Shown: one piece after another, positions 53,459 through 62,375 of the stretch
Numbering within the stretch: the first letter of the stretch is position 1
Layout: every line of letters begins with the position of its first letter
Assembly (NCBI RefSeq): GCF_028369105.1
Contig: NZ_JAQNDO010000001.1
Span: forward strand, 2,287,711-2,351,710
DNA: 64,000 nucleotides
Reading direction: 5' to 3'
Source of the DNA: Polyangium mundeleinium
Lineage (GTDB): Bacteria; Myxococcota_A; Polyangia; Polyangiales; Polyangiaceae
Notes under the pieces: generated by a model
What the model was told of the DNA's origin: nothing
The model's input: the letters and a program-made list of their open reading frames with translations, nothing else
Database searches by the model: none
Made by a program: the position numbers and the translations under genes

Positions 53459-53733
53459 ACCAAACCTGAATCAGCGCTGACTTCAGGGCAGGATGACGAG
53501 GGACTCGGACTCTTCCTGGCCGCCGAAGCGGGCGGTGATTGTGACCGTTCCTTCGTCGATCGCGGTCACGAGGCCGTCAGCGGAGACCGTGGCGGTCGCC
53601 GCGTCGCTCGAGATCCACTCGACATCGGCGTGGCTGGACATATCCCCGTCCGACGTCCCGTCGGAATACATCACCTTCAGCGTGTACTGAAGCGTCTCAC
53701 CCTTCTTCATCGAGCTCGTGTCGGGGGTGAGAT
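53455..53733 (-). repeat. Duplicated segment, partner of 46382-46663
   Basis: The intact source copy: last two thirds of the Big-2-like gene plus its 3' flank. See 46382-46663. Confidence 0.92.
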
Positions 53734-53836
53734 CGAGGTCCGAGACCGTCTTGTTGTCCTCATCGCCGCAACCGACGGCGGCAACCATCGACATCGCCGA
53801 GAACGCCATGGCGAAAAGCATGCGATACAGTTTCAT
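53483..53836 (-). CDS. Small lipoprotein with bacterial Ig-like (Big-2) domain
   Basis: 117 residues. Signal and lipobox (AAVGC, Cys 23), then one Ig-like domain: LDLTPDTSSMKKGETLQYTLKV, VEWISSDAATATVSADGLVTAIDEGTVTITARF, the classic Big-2 pattern. Good ribosome-binding site AGGAGCAAAG before the ATG at 53836. A partial copy lies about 7 kb away. Confidence 0.88.
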   Translation of the reverse strand: MKLYRMLFAMAFSAMSMVAAVGCGDEDNKTVSDLDLTPDTSSMKKGETLQYTLKVMYSDGTSDGDMSSHADVEWISSDAATATVSADGLVTAIDEGTVTITARFGGQEESESLVILP

Positions 53837-54305
53837 TTTTCTTTGCTCCTGGGGGCTACCCGCCCTTTGATGTCCGGCGGTTCGCCATACACGTCGCGTG
53901 CCGACGTCGAAGCGGCATTTTTCTGCCCATGGATGTGCAACTTGTGCCCGGAAATTACGTTACGGGAATTTTTCACGGTATTCCTTGCGACAAGTGCCCC
54001 CTGTAACAGATCCCAACGATCTTCCATTATAACGGCAAACATTCGCAGGTTTCATGACCTCGACCCAGCGCAACACGCCCGTGCTCTCGCCCTCACAGCG
54101 GGTGGCTATTTTACCAGATGCGCCACGGAAAGGTTTGTCAGCGTGCGCCAAACCGTTACGTGCTGGACGTCAAAGGGGCGGCCCTGGCAGCGGGGAATCT
54201 TTCAGGACACCAGCGCCACCGCATCGGGACCGGCTGGGAAACGGAGCTTCCCCGTCGCGTCGTTCGCGGCACGCCACACCACATCGGCCACGTCGGCCTC
54301 GCTCG
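53837..54305. other. Intergenic region upstream of the Big-2-like gene
   Basis: About 470 bases, noticeably more A/T-rich than its neighbours. A 69-codon open frame (53833-54042, minus) ends with an ATGA overlap onto the lipoprotein start but has no recognisable motif. A TATAAT on the minus strand (54026-54031) is the clearest promoter word. Confidence 0.5.
54026..54054 (-). promoter_or_regulatory. Candidate promoter for the Big-2-like lipoprotein
   Basis: Perfect TATAAT on the minus strand (54026-54031) with a 17-base gap to a weak TGAAAC at 54049-54054. It would give a leader of about 185 bases. Confidence 0.3.
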
Positions 54306-55009
54306 TCACTGCAGCCGTCTGCCCAAGAGAAGCGAAGATGCGCTTTGCGAAAGGCGTGTAAGCCTCCTGGAGGCAGGTGACTTCGTCCTCTTGCCGGCGA
54401 CGCTGTCAGCTCGCGCGTTCGTGGACGGTGGCCTAGCCTGCGGCCGTTGATGAAGGGAGGCCAGCGTCTCGACCGTCACGCGCGTGTCTTGGATGCCGCT
54501 GTCCTCGTGAAGCATCCGTGCTATCGACTCGGCCACCTCTGGGAAATCGGTCGCTGCATCTCGGGCGACGTCCTTCCAGCAATTCACATACAGCCGCTCG
54601 ACCCCGTCCGTGCCGCAAAACGATACGCGACGGAAGCTTCCCTCTTGGGACGGGCCGTCCGGAGCAGGGCCTTCGCATCGCCAATGTTCAAAGGCTCGAC
54701 ATCGATGATCGGAGACCACGTGGGATCCGCGGTTCGAGGCGGACGCTCCTTGTCGGCATGGTCACGCTTATGAAACATGTCATCGAACATCGAGCGCGCG
54801 TAGTATTCGAGCGACTTTCTCAAGTCCCCTCGATGTTCCTCGCGCAGGTCGAGATGGAGGTCGGGAAAGAAGAAAAACCACCACACCACATTCTTCGGCT
54901 CATCGACGAGCTCGGCGCATTCCTCCTCGTCGCGGCAAACCTTCAGGTGGGAAGGCAATTGTAACGTGACTCCAAACCGTCCAGTTTGCAGGGACTCGAT
55001 CACATGCAT
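54306..55009 (-). pseudogene. Frameshifted gene of unknown function
   Basis: Two overlapping frames look like one protein. The first (from ATG 55009) runs MHVIESLQTGRFGVTL...DVEPLNIGDAKALLRTARP. Protein-like sequence then continues in another frame from about 54655: QEGSFRRVSFCGTDGVERLYVNCWKDVA...VTVETLASL. A one-base deletion in the C-rich stretch near 54655 would explain it. The combined length would be about 200 residues. No domain recognised. Sequencing error or programmed shift not excluded. Confidence 0.6.
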
Positions 55010-55063
55010 GGAATCCGTCCTCGGCTGCGTATCGTCTTCCCCTCGTGCTCGTTGACGTGTCGT

Positions 55064-56227
55064 TCAGGGCGTCGGCACCGCGATTTCGATCACCCCATCC
55101 GCCTGCCGGAGCTCGAAACGCGACAGGAAGCTCAACCCCAGAAGCCCCTCGACGCCCGCGCCGAGATCGTCGACCACCACCGCCGGCACGCGCTTCGCCG
55201 CGAGCTTGTCCACCGCGATGGAGCTCATCAGGATGAAAAGCCCGTCCTTTCGCCCGTTCGCCGTCTGCAGCTCGACCTTCGGTGCCCCGGTGAGGTCGAG
55301 GCCCAGCCTGTCCGCGAGTGCTCGCGGCAGCGTCACGTAGCTCGCCCCGGTATCCACCACGAAGGACGCCGTCTCCTTGTCGTCGAGGCGAACCTTGGCG
55401 CGAATCTGGAGCTGGCCCGGCTCCATACGCAGCGCCGCGCGGCCCTCGCCCACGACCGAGCAGCCCCCTTTTTGCAGGAGATCGGCGATGCGCGTCCGGA
55501 TGCCCGGCGTCCAGGGCGCACGCGGGTGATGAAAGACGAGCTGTTGCAACGGAAATGCCGCCTCGCAGGGCTTGCCCTGCTTCTCGTAGACCGTCGCCAG
55601 GTTGAGCGGGATGTCGGTGAGCTTCGGGTAGAGCAGGAGCGCCTGGCGGAAATCCTCCGCCGCGCGGTCGAGGTCGCCCTTCTCCTGGTACACCACGCCT
55701 CGCCACGCACGATAATGGAATTGATAAGGCTCGGAATTCACCAGCGCCGTCAGATCGGCCGCCGCCGCGTCCGCCTCGCCCAGGCGCTGGTGCGCGCGGT
55801 AGGTGATGCGCCTCGTCTGCACGAATTCGCCGCATGCAGCGGAAAACGTGGCGGCCCGCGCCAGCACCCCGCGACTATCGCCGGCCGCGAGCATCGTCTC
55901 GAGGAGCTCGAGCGTCTTCGGGCGGTCGCAAGGCTCCTTCTGCAGCTCGGCCTCGAGCTTGTGCACCGAGTTCGAGGCGGCCCCGTAGTCGTAGCGCGGC
56001 TGGTAGGTGCGGTAGGCCCAATAGCCACCACCCCCGACCCCGCCCAGCACGACGAGGGCGACGAGGGCACGTACGAGCGGCGCCCGGCGCTGCTTGCGCA
56101 GGCAATTGGGGCAAACGGGCTGCATGCCGTCGAACTGCCGGCAGACCGTGCAGAGGGCCACGAAGCATTGGCTGCACGAGGCCGCCGCGGGCTGTCCGGG
56201 GTGGGCTTGGCAAACGGGGCGCTGCAT
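55064..56227 (-). CDS. B-box-like zinc finger, TM, TPR and retropepsin-like protein
   Basis: 387 residues. The N-terminus has five paired Cys (CQAH, CSQC, CTVC, CPNC), a B-box-like zinc module (1-45). A membrane helix covers about 50-70. TPR-like helices (LGEADAAAADLTALV, KGDLDRAAEDFRQALLLYPKL) span about 130-240. A clan AA aspartic protease domain follows, with VVDTGASYVTLP and GLLGLSFLSRFELR (TIGR02281/retropepsin type). Retropepsins act as dimers; the target is unknown. ATG at 56227. Confidence 0.85.
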   Translation of the reverse strand: MQRPVCQAHPGQPAAASCSQCFVALCTVCRQFDGMQPVCPNCLRKQRRAPLVRALVALVVLGGVGGGGYWAYRTYQPRYDYGAASNSVHKLEAELQKEPCDRPKTLELLETMLAAGDSRGVLARAATFSAACGEFVQTRRITYRAHQRLGEADAAAADLTALVNSEPYQFHYRAWRGVVYQEKGDLDRAAEDFRQALLLYPKLTDIPLNLATVYEKQGKPCEAAFPLQQLVFHHPRAPWTPGIRTRIADLLQKGGCSVVGEGRAALRMEPGQLQIRAKVRLDDKETASFVVDTGASYVTLPRALADRLGLDLTGAPKVELQTANGRKDGLFILMSSIAVDKLAAKRVPAVVVDDLGAGVEGLLGLSFLSRFELRQADGVIEIAVPTP

Positions 56228-56326
56228 GGGCGCCGTTTTACCGCGAGGACCCTCCGCCGAGCAAGCGTGCGAACATGGGGACCGTACGATCGCGTGGCGT
56301 GAGGTCGCCGATGGGGCGCTTGCGCG

Positions 56327-57001
56327 TCAGCGGTATTTCGGGAGCTCTTTGTTGAGCCGAACGAAGAAGTCGATGATGTCGTCCTTGGCCTGGCCCTTCC
56401 CGAGCCACGAGGGGACGTTGCCCGCGACATCGAGGTGGAAGCGGTAGACGGCGCGGGTGCCCTTGCCGCCTTCGGGCTCGAATCGCCAGCCGCCCTCGTG
56501 CGTGTTCACGCGGACCACGTCGGCCACGGGCTTTGGCCCGCGCTCGTTGGCGGCGGAGAAGCGCATCCACAGGATCGGGCCCTCGGCGCCCCAGGTGACC
56601 TGAATGGTGTAGTCGCGATCGTCGATCACCGGGAGGTCGAGCCGCTGATAGACCAAGAGAGAGTCGGCGTTGCGGGCGAGGACCTTGTTCTCCTTGAGGC
56701 GCTCTTGCCACTTCTGGTGGTTCGCGTAATCGAGCAGCGCGCGGCGCACCTGCTCGGGCGGCGCCGGGAAGCTCGCCTCGGCCGCGAACTCGACGCCGGA
56801 GCGCTTCTCGCGGCGGTGGACGCGGACGCCCTTCTCCTCGCCGAGGAGCGTGAAACCCTCCGACGCGAGCGAGCTCGCGGGCGCCGGAGCGCGCACCGTC
56901 GACGGTGCCCCGGCCTGCGCGGGCGAGGGCGGAGGAGGCTCGGCCGAAGCGGCCAAGGGCGTGACGGCGAACAGGATGGCGAAAAAAGTCCAGCGTCTCA
57001 T
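56327..57001 (-). CDS. START-domain lipid-binding-like secreted protein
   Basis: 224 residues. Signal peptide (FFAILFAVTPLAASA), Pro/Ala linker, then a START/SRPBCC-like domain: GVRVHRREKRSGVEFAAEASF, VRRALLDYANHQKWQERLKENKVL, DRDYTIQVTWG. It probably binds a hydrophobic ligand in the periplasm. 98 bases upstream of the retropepsin-like gene on the same strand; may be co-transcribed. Confidence 0.85.
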   Translation of the reverse strand: MRRWTFFAILFAVTPLAASAEPPPPSPAQAGAPSTVRAPAPASSLASEGFTLLGEEKGVRVHRREKRSGVEFAAEASFPAPPEQVRRALLDYANHQKWQERLKENKVLARNADSLLVYQRLDLPVIDDRDYTIQVTWGAEGPILWMRFSAANERGPKPVADVVRVNTHEGGWRFEPEGGKGTRAVYRFHLDVAGNVPSWLGKGQAKDDIIDFFVRLNKELPKYR

Positions 57002-57412
57002 TCGTCCGTGTCCTCAAAGTAGGTGGATAAATGTGCTCGCGGATCGATCATAACCGAAACGGACAGCAGAAGTCATCTCCTAAACTGTCCAGGATGGCCA
57101 TCCGGTTTAGGATCAATCGAACGATCCCCGGTTTCAGCGGTTGCATATTTTTCGTGGTGGACATACGCACGGTGTGGACCTGACAGACCCTCCGTGGGCG
57201 CAGCTCTCGTCCCGGTTCGCGTCCGGGTAGGGCACCTGCGTTGGAACGCTTGTGTGCACGTCCGTTCCGGGCTGATAAGCCCATTGGCGGCCGGCGTCTT
57301 TGGGGAGGGGATTTTTCCGCTGGTAGACGATGCTACCGCAGGGGCTTCGTCGGCTCGTGCGCGCGTGGGCAAGGAGGGGCCTCATCGACCGCACCGAGCG
57401 GCACGCCTCCCA
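57002..57412. other. Intergenic region with a tRNA-Leu 3'-end-like sequence
   Basis: About 410 bases without a supported gene. Holds the 57208-57238 match to the tRNA-Leu 3' end. A fragment reading VDLTDPPWAQLSSRF before it resembles the start of IS5-type transposases, but only about 15 residues. Confidence 0.5.
57208..57238 (+). repeat. Candidate right attachment-site relic (tRNA-Leu 3' end copy)
   Basis: CGTCCCGGTTCGCGTCCGGG then TAGGGCACCTG, matching 41235-41265 at 27 of 31 positions, including the whole T-arm except one base. No D-arm or anticodon arm precedes it, so it is not a complete tRNA. Confidence 0.5.
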
Positions 57413-58798
57413 TCAATCGGGCGAGAGATACGTGAACGTGACCGATTGATGAAAATCATTTCGGGCGTGGCCGAACCGTAGACCCTGACTGAACGAGATC
57501 TCGTATTGACGTCGGTCGCCGGCGCACATGGAGATGAGCGACCATTCCGGGCCCACCGACGCGCCGAAGAGCACCGGGTCCTGCTGCAGATCCGCCACGA
57601 ACCCAGCCGAAAGCCCTGCGGCCGAGGAGAACCACGGGCTCCAATTGACGCGGAGCATGGCCGGCACGACGACGGAGACCTGGGTGACCTGATAGTCCGG
57701 ATCTTCGACGAATCGGTGCACGACGGTCAGCGTGCCGCCCGTCCGGAAATCGAACGTCGGCGTGATGCCGATGTTCATCACGAAACCCCCCGCCGCGCCG
57801 AACATGAGCGCGCCCCCTTCGGTATACACCGCCATTGCGGGGCTGAACGACCCGCCGAAGTGGAGGCCTTTGCGGTGCCGCGCCACTTCATCCATGGGGG
57901 ACGGTCGAAACTCCACGCGTTCGGTCTTGCCGGCGACGACGGTCGCCTGCCTTTTTTCGCGGGAGCCGCCCGGGTATTGTATCTCGACCTCGTGCACGCC
58001 CGCCGTGACGGGCACCTCCAGCGGCGTTGCACCCACGGCTCGCCCGTCGATAAAGACGTTCCCCTCGTTCGCAGAGCTCTCGATTCGGATCTTCCCGCCG
58101 CCCTCGATCGTCTGCGCAGCCGGGGCCGGCGGCGGCTTGCTGCCATCGGCCGGGACGAGCTTGATCGTCACCTTCTCGTTTGCGCCTTCCTTTACATTGA
58201 CCGTCGTGCTCGCGGGATGGAATCCGCTTGCGGAGGCAGTAATCGTATGCGAGCCAGGATTGACTTTGCGTGGCGCGGAGAGCGCCGCCGCGGGTATCGA
58301 CGCGCCGTCCACGGCGACGACAGCAGCATCGGTCGAGGCGCCGTCCACGACGATGACCAGGGACGGGATACGTGTCGTGAGCTTTTGCGCGAGCTCCGCG
58401 GCCTCTTCGCGGGCTTTGGCGAATGCCGCAGGCTCGTTGGCATCCTTGGGGTGACGTGACACCTGCAACAAGGTATCGCGCGCCTCGACGAGCAGCCCGC
58501 GCTCGATCTGTGCTTTGGCGAGCGGAAGGCCCGTGGACGGGACCTGCATGATTGCATGGGCCGCCTGATACGCCTTGAGGGCACCTGCGTAGTCTCTCGT
58601 GGCAAACTTCGCGTCGCCCTCCTTCATGAGGTTTCGGGCGGTCTCCTTGTCCGCCGAGGAGGGCTCCGCGAGCGCGAGAGGCGGGGCGAGGAGAGCCGTC
58701 GTGACGAACAACGCCGCGGCGCTCGACACCCTCGCAAGCCCCCTGAAGAAACGCACCAGCGTGACGCGACTCGAAATCACCGACCGTTCAGAATCCAT
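57413..58798 (-). CDS. PEGA-domain TPR secreted protein
   Basis: 461 residues from the ATG at 58798. Signal peptide (FVTTALLAPPLALA), a TPR-like N-terminal part (LMKEGDAKFATRDYAGALKAYQAAHAI), a first PEGA-like region (GSHTITASASGFHPASTTVNV), a second clear PEGA domain (GNVFIDGRAVGATPLEVPVTAGVHEVEIQYPGG), and a C-terminal beta-rich domain that could form an outer-membrane barrel. Its start overlaps the end of the kinase gene by 11 bases, so the two are translated together. Confidence 0.85.
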   Translation of the reverse strand: MDSERSVISSRVTLVRFFRGLARVSSAAALFVTTALLAPPLALAEPSSADKETARNLMKEGDAKFATRDYAGALKAYQAAHAIMQVPSTGLPLAKAQIERGLLVEARDTLLQVSRHPKDANEPAAFAKAREEAAELAQKLTTRIPSLVIVVDGASTDAAVVAVDGASIPAAALSAPRKVNPGSHTITASASGFHPASTTVNVKEGANEKVTIKLVPADGSKPPPAPAAQTIEGGGKIRIESSANEGNVFIDGRAVGATPLEVPVTAGVHEVEIQYPGGSREKRQATVVAGKTERVEFRPSPMDEVARHRKGLHFGGSFSPAMAVYTEGGALMFGAAGGFVMNIGITPTFDFRTGGTLTVVHRFVEDPDYQVTQVSVVVPAMLRVNWSPWFSSAAGLSAGFVADLQQDPVLFGASVGPEWSLISMCAGDRRQYEISFSQGLRFGHARNDFHQSVTFTYLSPD

Positions 58799-60341
58799 AA
58801 TCCTTCTCGGGTAGCGGAGTGCTTCGCGGAGGGCCGCCTGGTTTTGCCGACGGCTTCGGGCTTGCCACCGGCGCGGACGCACTCGGAGCGGAGGCATTGG
58901 CTGCGGACGCACTTGGCGCGGGTGGACTCGGGGCGAGCGTACTCGGGGCGAGCTCCACGCGGCTCGAGACCGGCGCGACCACAGGTGGCTCCTTCGGGGC
59001 ATTCGTGGTCACGCTCGCGGGCGCCGCGGTCACGCCGGGTTCGTTTTCGATGGCCGGCGTCGATGCCCCGGCGAATGGTTTCACGGGGCGGTTCAGGAAG
59101 ACAAACCCCAGCGCGCCTGCCCCCGCGAGGCCCACCACCGCCGCGATGATCACGGCCCGTCGTCGCCCCGACCCCGGCCGCCCCGACGCGTGGGCGGCCG
59201 CCTCACCGACGTACGTCGTCGCCGAGGCGGCCCCTCCAAGGGAGCTCGGATCTTTCGCCGCGTGTCGGGAGCCCGCGTCCTCGCCGTGATGCGCGGAATC
59301 CTCCGTGGAGAGGCGGGCGTCGTCGTTGTCCGACGAAAACGACCGATACCCGTTTTCGAGAACCGTGACGTGTTCTTCCCGCCGTACGCTCCCTCCGACG
59401 GCGGATCCACCCCCCGTCGATTCTCCGCGGGCGACGTGACGCGACGAGTCGACCGCCTTGTGGGGAGCACGCGTGAGGGAAGGAGACGACGTCCGCCCCA
59501 GGGCCGCGTAGAGCGCGTTTGCCATCTCTCGGGCCGAGCCAAAGCGCGCCGCAGGATCGTGCGCCAAGGCCTGCTTGCACCACTCGTCGACCTCGGGCGG
59601 AATGGTGTCCACGATCTGGCTCGGCGGAGCGAAGCGGCCAGCTTGCATGGCCAGAAACAATGCGCCGATCCCATTTTCGTCCGAAAAGGGGAGCTTCCCC
59701 GTCATCGCGCGGTAGGCGACGACGCCCAAGGACCAGAGGTCGGCGCGGAAATCCACGCTCTTGGCGTTGAGAAGTTGTTCGGGGCTCGCGTAGAGGATGG
59801 TCCCGACGATCATCCCGGTGCTCGTCACTTCGCTCGATTCGCCGCCCCCCGGCTTTGCAATGCCGAAGTCGAGCACTTTGACGAAAGTGTCTCCCTCCGT
59901 GTCGAGGAGGAAGATGTTGCTCGGCTTGACATCACGATGCACGATTCCGAGCCGATGGGCCTTGCCGAGCGCCTTGCAGGTCTGCGAGATGATCTTGGCG
60001 ACCTCGTCGAGGTGCAGGGGGCCTGCTCGTTTGATGCGCGCCGACAGGTCTTCCCCATCGAGGAGCTCCATGACCATGTACGGGATCCCATCGCCCGTGA
60101 TCCCGTGGTCATGGATATTTACGATGTGGGGGCTCCCTATCTGCGCGGCGCTCGTGGCCTCGCGTTGGAAGCGCATCCGCGTCGCCGGGTCGCTGGCGTG
60201 CACATCCGAGACGAACTTGACCGCGACCTGCGTTTTCAGCCCGAGGTGGTCCGCGATCCACACGCTTCCCATGCCGCCCCTGCCGAGCAGGCGCACGAGT
60301 TTCACGTGCTTCGAAACCGGGTATCCGGGACCGAGGCCCAT
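58788..60341 (-). CDS. Hanks-type Ser/Thr protein kinase with membrane anchor
   Basis: 517 residues. Kinase domain 10-280: GRGGMGSVW loop (20-28), K42, HRDVKP catalytic loop (135-140) with Asn 142, DFG at 158-160, APE-like ASPEQ. A charged linker follows, one membrane helix at about 412-432 (VIIAAVVGLAGAGALGFVFL), then a Ser/Ala/Pro extracytoplasmic tail. Likely regulates the overlapping PEGA gene product or its regulon; this is inference. Confidence 0.93.
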   Translation of the reverse strand: MGLGPGYPVSKHVKLVRLLGRGGMGSVWIADHLGLKTQVAVKFVSDVHASDPATRMRFQREATSAAQIGSPHIVNIHDHGITGDGIPYMVMELLDGEDLSARIKRAGPLHLDEVAKIISQTCKALGKAHRLGIVHRDVKPSNIFLLDTEGDTFVKVLDFGIAKPGGGESSEVTSTGMIVGTILYASPEQLLNAKSVDFRADLWSLGVVAYRAMTGKLPFSDENGIGALFLAMQAGRFAPPSQIVDTIPPEVDEWCKQALAHDPAARFGSAREMANALYAALGRTSSPSLTRAPHKAVDSSRHVARGESTGGGSAVGGSVRREEHVTVLENGYRSFSSDNDDARLSTEDSAHHGEDAGSRHAAKDPSSLGGAASATTYVGEAAAHASGRPGSGRRRAVIIAAVVGLAGAGALGFVFLNRPVKPFAGASTPAIENEPGVTAAPASVTTNAPKEPPVVAPVSSRVELAPSTLAPSPPAPSASAANASAPSASAPVASPKPSAKPGGPPRSTPLPEKDYGF

Positions 60342-60613
60342 GTACAGACGACTACCACAGCTCTCGGTCGGCAGGCTATTTTCGTTGCTCAGCCCGCTGT
60401 CGTTCGGATGACGCTCCCGAGATCCACCGGCGCTGGCATCGCCAACGGGCCAGGGTCGAGCTCATGGCTGTGCGTCGCCCAACAAGTGCGTGGGGTGACA
60501 AATTTTGCTGGGGCGTTCGGGATTGGATCGGGCTCAGGCGACCCGAGCGAGGAAGGGTTCCTGCGGCGGATGCAGGAGCATTGGCGGGGAGCTGCGCGCC
60601 GACGCGCGATGCG

Positions 60614-61027
60614 TCACTTCTTCTTCACGGTACAGTCGTAGAGGGTGACGAAACCGGCGCCATCCTCTTTGCCTTCGATGTCCGCGAGGTCGCCGACCTG
60701 CATCCCCTCCGGATTGGGGATGTTCACGCACGACAGCTTCATCTTCCCATTGCCCGAGAACTGCGCCGTCTTGCTCTTCGGGCTGTACGACTCGAGCTTG
60801 CAGCCGGTGAGCTTCCTCGGCGTGTGGCTCTGGCGGCCCTTCTCGTCTTGCTCCTTCTCGAAGGCAGCGACGTCGCAAACGCTGCCTGAAGCCGCCGACG
60901 CGCCGGCCGCGGAGCCTGCAGGCGCGGCCGAATCCGTCGACGATTTGTTGCAGCCAACCAGGAAACCACTCAATGCGAGCGCCAGGACTGCGGGGGAAAA
61001 AGCAATCATCCGGCTGTTCGATTTCAT
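60614..61027 (-). CDS. Small lipoprotein
   Basis: 137 residues. Signal with lipobox FLVGC (Cys 26), Ser/Ala linker, then a small domain with three Cys (VCDV, GCKL, SCVN, DC) and beta character (TAQFSGNGKMKLSCVNIP, GFVTLYDCTV), possibly an OB-like fold. The ATG is at 61027. Function unknown. A 272-base gap to the kinase gene holds no other gene. Confidence 0.8.
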   Translation of the reverse strand: MKSNSRMIAFSPAVLALALSGFLVGCNKSSTDSAAPAGSAAGASAASGSVCDVAAFEKEQDEKGRQSHTPRKLTGCKLESYSPKSKTAQFSGNGKMKLSCVNIPNPEGMQVGDLADIEGKEDGAGFVTLYDCTVKKK

Positions 61028-61673
61028 GCTCGTCCTATCTCCTTCGGTGATCTTTTCTCGTGTCTGCGGGCCGATAACGGGGCGCAGAAGGATGAGCGGA
61101 ATCCTCTCCGCCGGTCAACCGAGGCGGCAGAATGCGAACAGGTGTGTCCGTCGTCCCCGCGGCGGAGCCTAGTTCTTCCTGTCGAACCGAGCAAGAAGAA
61201 CGCGAACAGGCGCGCCCGTCACTCCCAGCGACAGGACCCTGCCCGGAGGGAGCCGCGACCTGGGCCGCCCGGCGGAACGCCCCCGGAGCGGGGCCCCGAG
61301 AGCACCAGGGCACTATAGGGATGCGTGAAAACAGAACGCCCGAAGCCGTAAGGGACCGTCATTTTGCGGCCGACAATCCCATCCGCATCTCCGTTGGGCA
61401 AGGATTCTTCATCTCAGTCTCCGCGCGTGAGGGTCAGGGTGGGACGAGGAGACCCCGGCGATCGTGGCGTCTGCCTGAGGGAGGGGGACGACGGCACGTC
61501 GCCGGCAGGGTTCCATCAGGTTTTTCCTGACCCGATGGAGACCCCGTTGGTTAGGCAGGGCAGTACAGAGTGGAAACGTTCTTCCCTCCAGACCATGATT
61601 GATGTACGGTTGGTCGCATGGCAACGCCACACGTCGCCAAGGAACCTCGATCCCTACTCACGCGTGGTGCGAC
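61028..61673. other. Intergenic region before the vWA operon
   Basis: About 650 bases. Short open frames have no motif or start context. No convincing promoter or terminator seen. The region is less biased than coding DNA around it. Confidence 0.5.
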
Positions 61674-62375
61674 ATGACATCCGAACTGGTCAGGTACGTC
61701 GACTTCCAGGACAACCCCGAGCCGCGATGCCACTTCGTCTTGTTGGTGGATACCTCCGGATCGATGCAGGGGCCGAAGATCGACATGGTCAACTACGGCC
61801 TGGAAATGCTCAGGACGGATCTGTGTGATCACGATAAAGCCCGCAATGCCGTCGAACTGACGGTGGTGAAGTTTGGCGCCACGGTCGAGCCTTTGGTGAC
61901 GTTCTCGCGGCCGGACGCGTTCGCGCCGCCAAAGCTGGTGGCCGGTGGGCGAACCTATCTCGCAGCGGCCATTCATTGCGGCCTCGACCTGATCGAGCGT
62001 CGCCGAGAGACGTACCGGCAGGCGGGCGTACTGTATTATGCGCCCTGGCTCTGGTGCATCACCGACGGGCGCCCGACGGACTACAACGATATCCCAGCGG
62101 CCGTCACGCGCGTGCAGCAAACTGCCCGCGACCCGGCCACCGGAAAAACGAGAGTCGATCTGTTCATGGTGGGCGTCGAGACCCCGGATGACCCCGTCGA
62201 TCTCAAGATCCTTCGTCAGCTTTCACCACAGCGCGAGCCGCTGATGCTTCGCGGAATCCATGCGTTCCAGGGGATGTTCAACTGGATCTCGCAGAGTCTC
62301 ATTGCCGTATCCCAATCGAACCCAGGGGCACAGGTCTCGATGCCACGCGTCGACGGCTGGGGCACGGTCGGATGA
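61674..62375 (+). CDS. vWA domain protein, TerY-like
   Basis: 233 residues, almost entirely a von Willebrand A domain. MIDAS motif DTSGS at 26-30 (LLVDTSGSMQG), T/D residues in GGRTYLAAAI and CITDGRPTDYN. No signal peptide, so cytoplasmic. Matches TerY-type proteins that go with a PP2C phosphatase and an atypical kinase, as here. ATG at 61674. The stop overlaps the next ATG. Confidence 0.88.
   Translation: MTSELVRYVDFQDNPEPRCHFVLLVDTSGSMQGPKIDMVNYGLEMLRTDLCDHDKARNAVELTVVKFGATVEPLVTFSRPDAFAPPKLVAGGRTYLAAAIHCGLDLIERRRETYRQAGVLYYAPWLWCITDGRPTDYNDIPAAVTRVQQTARDPATGKTRVDLFMVGVETPDDPVDLKILRQLSPQREPLMLRGIHAFQGMFNWISQSLIAVSQSNPGAQVSMPRVDGWGTVG

Noticed and set aside
53833-54042. 69-codon frame ending in ATGA overlap with the Big-2-like gene
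   Set aside because: No motif or strong ribosome-binding site; overlap alone is weak support. Kept as a remark in the intergenic entry.
57134-57394. Possible IS5-type transposase remnant
   Set aside because: Only about 15 residues (VDLTDPPWAQLSSRF) resemble a transposase start; no DDE motif or terminal repeats seen. The T-arm-like match is the stronger signal.
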